Shown: one piece after another, positions 59,622 through 64,000 of the stretch | Position numbering within the stretch: position 1 is the first letter of the stretch | Layout: each line of letters opens with the position of its first letter | Position numbers and translations under genes: made by a program | The notes under the pieces: model-generated | What the model saw: the letters and a program-made list of their open reading frames with translations, nothing else | What the model was told of the DNA's origin: nothing | The model's database searches: none | DNA from: Rugamonas sp045984285 | Lineage (GTDB): Bacteria; Pseudomonadota; Gammaproteobacteria; Burkholderiales; Burkholderiaceae_D | Direction of reading: 5' to 3' | NCBI RefSeq assembly: GCF_045984285.3 | Contig: NZ_JBJQIK030000013.1 | Span: 1-64,000 of the forward strand | DNA: 64,000 nucleotides

Positions 59622-60341
59622 TTAGGACTTCACGCCGGCCGCACTGCGGCGCTCATTGAAGCAGGACTCAAGCTGGGCGCGCAGTTCGCGCACTTCGGCC
59701 TCGAAGCTGTCGCGTGCCGTGACGGCGCCGACCAGTTCCATTTCGGCCGCCAGGCGGCGGTCCGATTCGGCCGCCGAAGCGGCCACATTGCGCTCGATCT
59801 GGGCGCGCAGGTCGGCCAGCTGCAGATCCTTGCCGTCGATGGCCAGCTGGTCCTTCGCCTTGCTGACCAGGGCATCGGTGGCGATCTGGCGCGCATTGCG
59901 CAGTTCCGCATTCAGGCGCTCAATCTGTTCCGCGCGTTCCGCCGCCAGCGCCCGCGCGTCGTCGCGCGCTGCGGTCAGGGCCGCCACTTCATCGGCCAGT
60001 TCGGCGCGTGCCGCTTCCAGCTGCGCGCCCGATACCGCCATGGCATCCAGCTCGCTCTCGGCCTGTGCCAGCGCCGCGCGCGAACCGGCGCCCGCATCCT
60101 TCGCATACTGCTTGACCCAGCTTTCCAGCGCAGCGGCGACCGTCTGCGGAATCTCCACCTTGGGCATCTCCACCGGTCCCGCGTGCACGGCGCGCCACTC
60201 GGCCAGGTGCTTCTGGATTTCGCCGAGGGGAGCGTTGCCGAGGATCCCGCTGACAGCCTCGATGGACACCCGTTTGCCCTCGTCCTGCAAGTTCTCGGCC
60301 GCTTCCGCAACGTCGTCGAAAGTGACTTCCTGGGGCTCCAT
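59622..60341 (-). CDS. KfrA-like DNA-binding coiled-coil protein
   Basis: A 239-aa protein. The N-terminal about 50 residues (EVTFDDVAEAAENLQDEGKRVSIEAVSGILG) match the KfrA_N helix-turn-helix, followed by a long acidic coiled coil rich in Ala, Glu, Leu (about 85-235). KfrA binds its own promoter and supports plasmid maintenance; chromosomal relatives are poorly known. A GGAG site six bases before MEPQEV sets the start at 60341; an ATG at 60371 (MTTLSP) is the alternative. It is convergent with arr. Confidence 0.8.
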   Translation of the reverse strand: MEPQEVTFDDVAEAAENLQDEGKRVSIEAVSGILGNAPLGEIQKHLAEWRAVHAGPVEMPKVEIPQTVAAALESWVKQYAKDAGAGSRAALAQAESELDAMAVSGAQLEAARAELADEVAALTAARDDARALAAERAEQIERLNAELRNARQIATDALVSKAKDQLAIDGKDLQLADLRAQIERNVAASAAESDRRLAAEMELVGAVTARDSFEAEVRELRAQLESCFNERRSAAGVKS

Positions 60342-60541
60342 GGCCGTCTCCGATGGGGAAAGAGTTGTCATTTGTGAATACTTCAAAATCGTCTGCGAGT
60401 TCAACACGATACAGGATGACCTTACCTGCCATCAAGACTTTAGCCGACATAAGGCCCGCCGATTGTTGTTTCCGGAAACGCTTGTCCCCATCAGCCGTGC
60501 TCAAGTAGACTGTTTGACACGTTTTATTTGAAAGGAAAGCA

Positions 60542-62098
60542 ATGACTGCCCAGCGTCTCCGCCTCGCCTGCCTGCTCTCTGCCGCCCTGCTGGCCGCCGC
60601 GCCCGGCCATGCCCAGGCGCCTCAGGGGGGTTTTGCCGCAGCCGTGTTTACGGACACGGACCGCGCCGCCCGCATCGAGGCCCTGCTGCCCGAGATCGAC
60701 AGGCTGTACCAGGAACAGGCTAGCAAAGTGCATGCGCCGGGCCTGGCCTACGGCATCGTGGTGGATGGCAAGCTGGTGCATGCGAAAGGCCTGGGCTATG
60801 CGAATGTGGAGGATAAGCTGGCCGCCGCGCCCGACAGCCGCTTCCGCATCGCTTCCATGAGCAAGAGCCTGGTGGCGCTGGCCGCGCTGCAGCTGCGCGA
60901 CGAGGGCAAGCTGCGGCTGGACGATCCGGTGTCGAAGTACCTGCCGGAAGCGGGCAAGCTGCGCCGCCCGACGGTGGATTCGCCGCCCATCACGGTGCGT
61001 CACCTGATGACGATGAGCACCGGCCTGCCGGAAGACAATCCCTGGGGCGACCGCCAGATGGAGCTGAGCAATGCCGCGCTGGCGCAGTTCGTCGGCGGCG
61101 GCCTGTCGTTCTCGAACGCAACCGGTCCGGTCTTCGAATACAGCAACCTGGGCTTTGTGATGCTGGGCAAGGTGGTGTCGAAAGCATCCGGCATGCGCTT
61201 CCAGGACTATGTGCAGCGGCGCATCCTGAAGCCGCTGGGCATGGGCAGCACCGGCTGGGAATACGCCAGCATGCCGAAGGATAAGCTGGCGCTCGGCTAC
61301 CGCTGGACCGGCAGCGCCTGGGAGCTGGAGCCCATGCTGCATGACGGCGATGCGGCGGCGATGGGCGGCCTGATCACCACCATCGAGGATTTCGCCCGCT
61401 ATTCCGCCTTCCTGCTGAGCGCCTGGCCGCCGCGCGACGAGGCCGACAACGGCCCCGTCAAGCGCGCCACCTTGCGCGAGCTGCAGGCGCCGCAGTCCTT
61501 CGCCGGACTGCAGGCCGACGCCAAACTGGCGGACGGCAAGCCCAATCCCACGGTCGGCTTCTATGCCCACGGCCTGGTATGGTCGCGCGACAGCCGCGGC
61601 GTTACCGTCGTCACCCACAACGGCGGCCTGCCCGGATTCGGCAGCCATTACCGCATCCTGCCGGACTACGGCATCGCCATCATGGCCTTCGGGAACGTGC
61701 GCTACGCCTCCCTGTCCGGCACCAGCGGCAAGGTGATGGACCTGATACTGGACAAGGGCGGACTGCAGCCGCGCACCGTGATGCCCTCGGCGATCCTGCT
61801 GAAACGCCAGCCGCAGGTGCTGCACATGCTGCAGCACTGGGACGCCGCGGCCGATGCCATCGTGGCCGGCAACTTCTTCCTCGACCGCTCGCGCGCCGAC
61901 TGGGCCGAGCATGCGGGCAAGCAGCTGGCGGCGATCGGCAAGATCACGTCCGTAGGCCCGCTGAAGGCGATAAACCAGCTGCGCGCCAGCTTCCAGCTGG
62001 TGGGTGAGCAGGGCACGCTGGAGGTCTTCTTCACGCTGACGCCGGAGCGCGAGCCCAAGGTGCAGGAGCTCCAGCTCAAGCCGGTGAAGGCGCAGTAA
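60542..62098 (+). CDS. Serine hydrolase (beta-lactamase class C / penicillin-binding family)
   Basis: A 518-aa exported enzyme with a signal peptide (RLRLACLLSAALLAAAPGHAQA). The SxxK motif is S105-M-S-K108 (RIASMSKSL), YxN is in EYSNLGF and HNGGLPGF supplies the HxG triad-like box, so the active site of the S12 family is complete. A C-terminal domain (about 400-518) follows the catalytic core. These enzymes include esterases, D-amino-acid amidases and carboxypeptidases; AmpC activity cannot be assumed. The AAGGAAAGC site supports the start. Confidence 0.88.
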   Translation: MTAQRLRLACLLSAALLAAAPGHAQAPQGGFAAAVFTDTDRAARIEALLPEIDRLYQEQASKVHAPGLAYGIVVDGKLVHAKGLGYANVEDKLAAAPDSRFRIASMSKSLVALAALQLRDEGKLRLDDPVSKYLPEAGKLRRPTVDSPPITVRHLMTMSTGLPEDNPWGDRQMELSNAALAQFVGGGLSFSNATGPVFEYSNLGFVMLGKVVSKASGMRFQDYVQRRILKPLGMGSTGWEYASMPKDKLALGYRWTGSAWELEPMLHDGDAAAMGGLITTIEDFARYSAFLLSAWPPRDEADNGPVKRATLRELQAPQSFAGLQADAKLADGKPNPTVGFYAHGLVWSRDSRGVTVVTHNGGLPGFGSHYRILPDYGIAIMAFGNVRYASLSGTSGKVMDLILDKGGLQPRTVMPSAILLKRQPQVLHMLQHWDAAADAIVAGNFFLDRSRADWAEHAGKQLAAIGKITSVGPLKAINQLRASFQLVGEQGTLEVFFTLTPEREPKVQELQLKPVKAQ

Positions 62099-62100
62099 GG

Positions 62101-62130
62101 GCCGGCCCCGCCGCCGGCGCGGCCGGCTTT
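62101..62130. terminator. GC-rich inverted repeat between convergent genes
   Basis: GCCGGCC (62101-62107) pairs with GGCCGGC (62121-62127), followed by TTT. Two convergent genes end here, so it may help stop both, but the U-run is short. Confidence 0.4.
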
Positions 62131-62347
62131 ATCTGCGCGGCTTGCCCGCCGCCTTGCTGGCCAGGTAGATGGTTTTGGCGTCCTTGTGCGCCTGGTCGAT
62201 ATTGCGCATGGACGCCACATCGTCGTGCTGTACGAAGAACTCTTCGTCCTGCGCTTTCACCACCATGCGGATCGCCTCCTCGTCCGCCACATCGTATTTT
62301 TCGGTGATGAGGGTCGTTACCTCATCCAGGTATTCTTCATAAGTCAT
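62129..62347 (-). CDS. Small conserved-looking protein, 72 aa
   Basis: A 72-aa soluble protein (MTYEEYLDEVTTLITEKYDV ... ASMRNIDQAHKDAKTIYLA). It is rich in acidic and aromatic residues, with a GGAG site seven bases upstream. Helix-turn-helix or helical-pair packing is likely, but no domain is recognised. The long upstream in-frame extension is rejected because it overlaps the promoter region of the divergent GGDEF-EAL gene. Confidence 0.6.
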   Translation of the reverse strand: MTYEEYLDEVTTLITEKYDVADEEAIRMVVKAQDEEFFVQHDDVASMRNIDQAHKDAKTIYLASKAAGKPRR

Positions 62348-62464
62348 CGCAGGCTCCTTGGTCCGGCAGCATTGTAGCGCCCCGCCCCCGGCAGTGACAG
62401 GCTGTGCAATACCGCGTACTATTGGTAGAACAGTAACATCAACCATCTGTTCGGGGAGCTTGCA

Positions 62465-64000
62465 ATGGAAGCGCGAGACCATCTCGCTCATTGGCGTGCG
62501 CAGATCCTGGCGCGCATCCTGCTCGTGGTCGTCACGCTCGGCGGCCTGACCGCCATCCCAAGCATCCTGCTCGCCATCGGCGAAGGCCTGTGGTCCGTCG
62601 CCGTCATCGATTCGGTGGCCATGGTCTGGATCACCGCCATCTGGCGCATGAAGCACCTGAGCCACACAACGCGCTCAACGCATTTTCTCGCCGCCGCCTT
62701 CATGGTCGGCGTGGGCCTGCTGGCCAAGGTCGGGCCGGTCAGCCAGATCTACCTGATGGCCGTGCCGGTGCTGACGGCGCTGCTCATGGGCCTGCGTCCC
62801 GCACTGGTGGCGCTGCTGGGGGCCACCGTGGCGGTGCTGGCGCTCGGCTACCTGCCCTCGCCCGGCGTGGAGCTGGTCGGCCTGCCGCAGGCAGGGCTCC
62901 TGAAGGGCGCCATCCTGGCCCTGAACTTCCTCTTCATTACTTCGGTGATCACACTGTCCTGTGCGGTGCTGCTGCGGCATCTTGAACGCTCGCTGGAAGA
63001 ACTGGCCAACAGCGCCGAGTCGCTGGAGAACAGCCGCAATGCGCTGCAGATGCTGAACATGGAACTGCTCACCACCATCCAGGAACGCGACCGCTCGGCG
63101 CAGGACATCCACCAGCTGGCCTTCTACGATCCGCTCACCGGCCTGCCGAACCGCCGCCTGCTGCTGGACCGCATCAGCGCCCTGCTGGCCAGCTCCGCGC
63201 GCAGCCAGACCCTGAGCGCCGTGCTGTTTATCGACCTGGACCGCTTCAAGGTCATCAACGACGCGCGCGGCCATGCCACCGGCGACGCCGTGCTGAAAAA
63301 CACCGCCGCGCGTCTGCTGCAGCTGGTGCGCAAGAGCGATACCGTGGCCCGCATCGGCGGCGACGAATTCGTGGTGCTGCTTGCGCACGTGGGCACCAAC
63401 GCCGACGGCGCCATCAGCACCGCCCTGCGGGTGGCCGAAACGGTGCGTTCCGCGCTGGCCGAGGAAATCGAAATCGACGGCCATTCCTACAGCTCCTCGG
63501 CCAGCATCGGACTCTCCCTGCTGCCGAAGGAAGGCCAGACGGCGGACGACCTGCTGCGCGAGGCCGATACCGCCATGTACCGCGCCAAATCGCAGGGCCG
63601 CAACAGCATCGCCTTCTTCGAAGACGCCATGCAGGCCGACGTGGAACGGCGCCTGACCATGGAAAGCGAGCTGGCGGCGGCGATGGACGAGGGCGCGCTG
63701 CAGATGCACTTCCAGCCGCAGTTCGACTGCCACGGCAAGGCCATTGGCGCGGAGCTGCTGATGCGTTGGCCGCGCCAGGACGGCAGCATGGTGCCGCCTT
63801 CCGTCTTCATTCCGCTGGCCGAGGAGTCGGGACTGATCGTGCGGCTTGGCCTGTGGGCCCTGCGCGAGGCCTGCGCGGCGCTGAAGGAACTGGGGCAGCG
63901 CGGGCGCATCATGCCGCTGTCCGTCAATGTCAGCCCGACCCAGTTCCGCCAGCCGGACTTCGTGGATACGGTGCGCCAGGCGCTGGCGGAATCCGGCGCG
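62465..64000 (+). CDS. GGDEF-EAL protein, 3' end outside the window
   Basis: The first 512 residues of a bifunctional-looking c-di-GMP enzyme, cut by the right edge. About six transmembrane segments (residues 12-185, MASE-like) are followed by a coiled coil (about 188-225) and a GGDEF domain with IDLDRFKVIND and the active ARIGGDEFVVLL. RKSD just before it is an RxxD inhibition site. The EAL domain starts near residue 410 (MHFQPQFDCHGKAIG), where the EAL signature reads GAELLMRW (A changed to L). Whether phosphodiesterase activity is kept cannot be judged from the part seen. GGGGAG precedes the ATG at 62465. Confidence 0.9.
   Translation, partial: MEARDHLAHWRAQILARILLVVVTLGGLTAIPSILLAIGEGLWSVAVIDSVAMVWITAIWRMKHLSHTTRSTHFLAAAFMVGVGLLAKVGPVSQIYLMAVPVLTALLMGLRPALVALLGATVAVLALGYLPSPGVELVGLPQAGLLKGAILALNFLFITSVITLSCAVLLRHLERSLEELANSAESLENSRNALQMLNMELLTTIQERDRSAQDIHQLAFYDPLTGLPNRRLLLDRISALLASSARSQTLSAVLFIDLDRFKVINDARGHATGDAVLKNTAARLLQLVRKSDTVARIGGDEFVVLLAHVGTNADGAISTALRVAETVRSALAEEIEIDGHSYSSSASIGLSLLPKEGQTADDLLREADTAMYRAKSQGRNSIAFFEDAMQADVERRLTMESELAAAMDEGALQMHFQPQFDCHGKAIGAELLMRWPRQDGSMVPPSVFIPLAEESGLIVRLGLWALREACAALKELGQRGRIMPLSVNVSPTQFRQPDFVDTVRQALAESGA

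Overview
The window is GC-rich chromosomal DNA of a betaproteobacterium, most likely an Oxalobacteraceae member of the Massilia/Telluria/Duganella group. This is inferred from family-level protein resemblance: rpe-gph next to trpE-G-D-(lysE)-C, a cyanophycin locus, a Xanthomonas/Caulobacter-type TonB receptor with flavin halogenases, and many c-di-GMP and PAS signalling proteins. No taxonomic marker gene is complete in the window; only the promoter and leader of an rRNA operon running off the left edge are present.

Layout. 1-19 kb is mostly housekeeping: rRNA promoter (minus strand), enoyl-CoA hydratase, MFS exporter, UspA, MltA, ApaG, then rpe-gph and the tryptophan operon. The trp operon is preceded by a Trp-rich leader peptide and a terminator/antiterminator pair, so it looks attenuated. 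A diguanylate cyclase, an M61 peptidase, a MocA-like transferase and a two-subunit molybdenum hydroxylase follow on the minus strand, then DsbC and a UbiH-type hydroxylase.

19.1-22.1 kb is a small AT-richer insertion at the 3' end of tRNA-Phe, bounded by a 24-bp direct repeat. It carries an HTH-ParA fusion with its own operator array, a small partner gene, an unknown 101-aa gene and decayed coding sequence, but no recognisable integrase.

22-30 kb holds an amino-acid permease, a DJ-1/PfpI protein, a BASS transporter, an uncharacterised periplasmic protein whose paralogue lies near 51 kb, a DUF2058 protein, a chemoreceptor and an acetamidase/formamidase family protein.

29.9-39.7 kb is a carbohydrate-responsive locus: a secreted polysaccharide deacetylase, a GH16 glucanase, a large TonB-dependent receptor, two flavin-dependent halogenase homologues, SapC and a JmjC-like cupin. 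Three near-identical LacI-type operators (TGGAAA-N2-TTCCA-like) sit at the promoters of the deacetylase, the glucanase and the receptor, which ties them into one regulon; the regulator itself is outside the window.

40-45 kb is a cyanophycin locus (cyanophycinase, cyanophycin synthetase, and a convergent asparagine-synthase-like protein). 45-64 kb is a mixed region: MscS channel, a GH1-like/RmlD-like fusion, a hybrid histidine kinase with two near-duplicate PAS domains, the second periplasmic paralogue (with a BamE-like tail), hemerythrin, two PNPOx-type flavoproteins, a second identical tRNA-Phe, an AraC/NDH-2/MBL cluster, DUF2785, an Arr rifampin ADP-ribosyltransferase, a KfrA-like protein, a serine hydrolase and a GGDEF-EAL protein cut by the right edge.

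No CRISPR array, insertion sequence or phage structural gene was seen. The most unusual items are the integrase-less tRNA-Phe island with its self-regulated HTH-ParA gene, and the TonB receptor/halogenase/SapC/cupin locus with its operator set.
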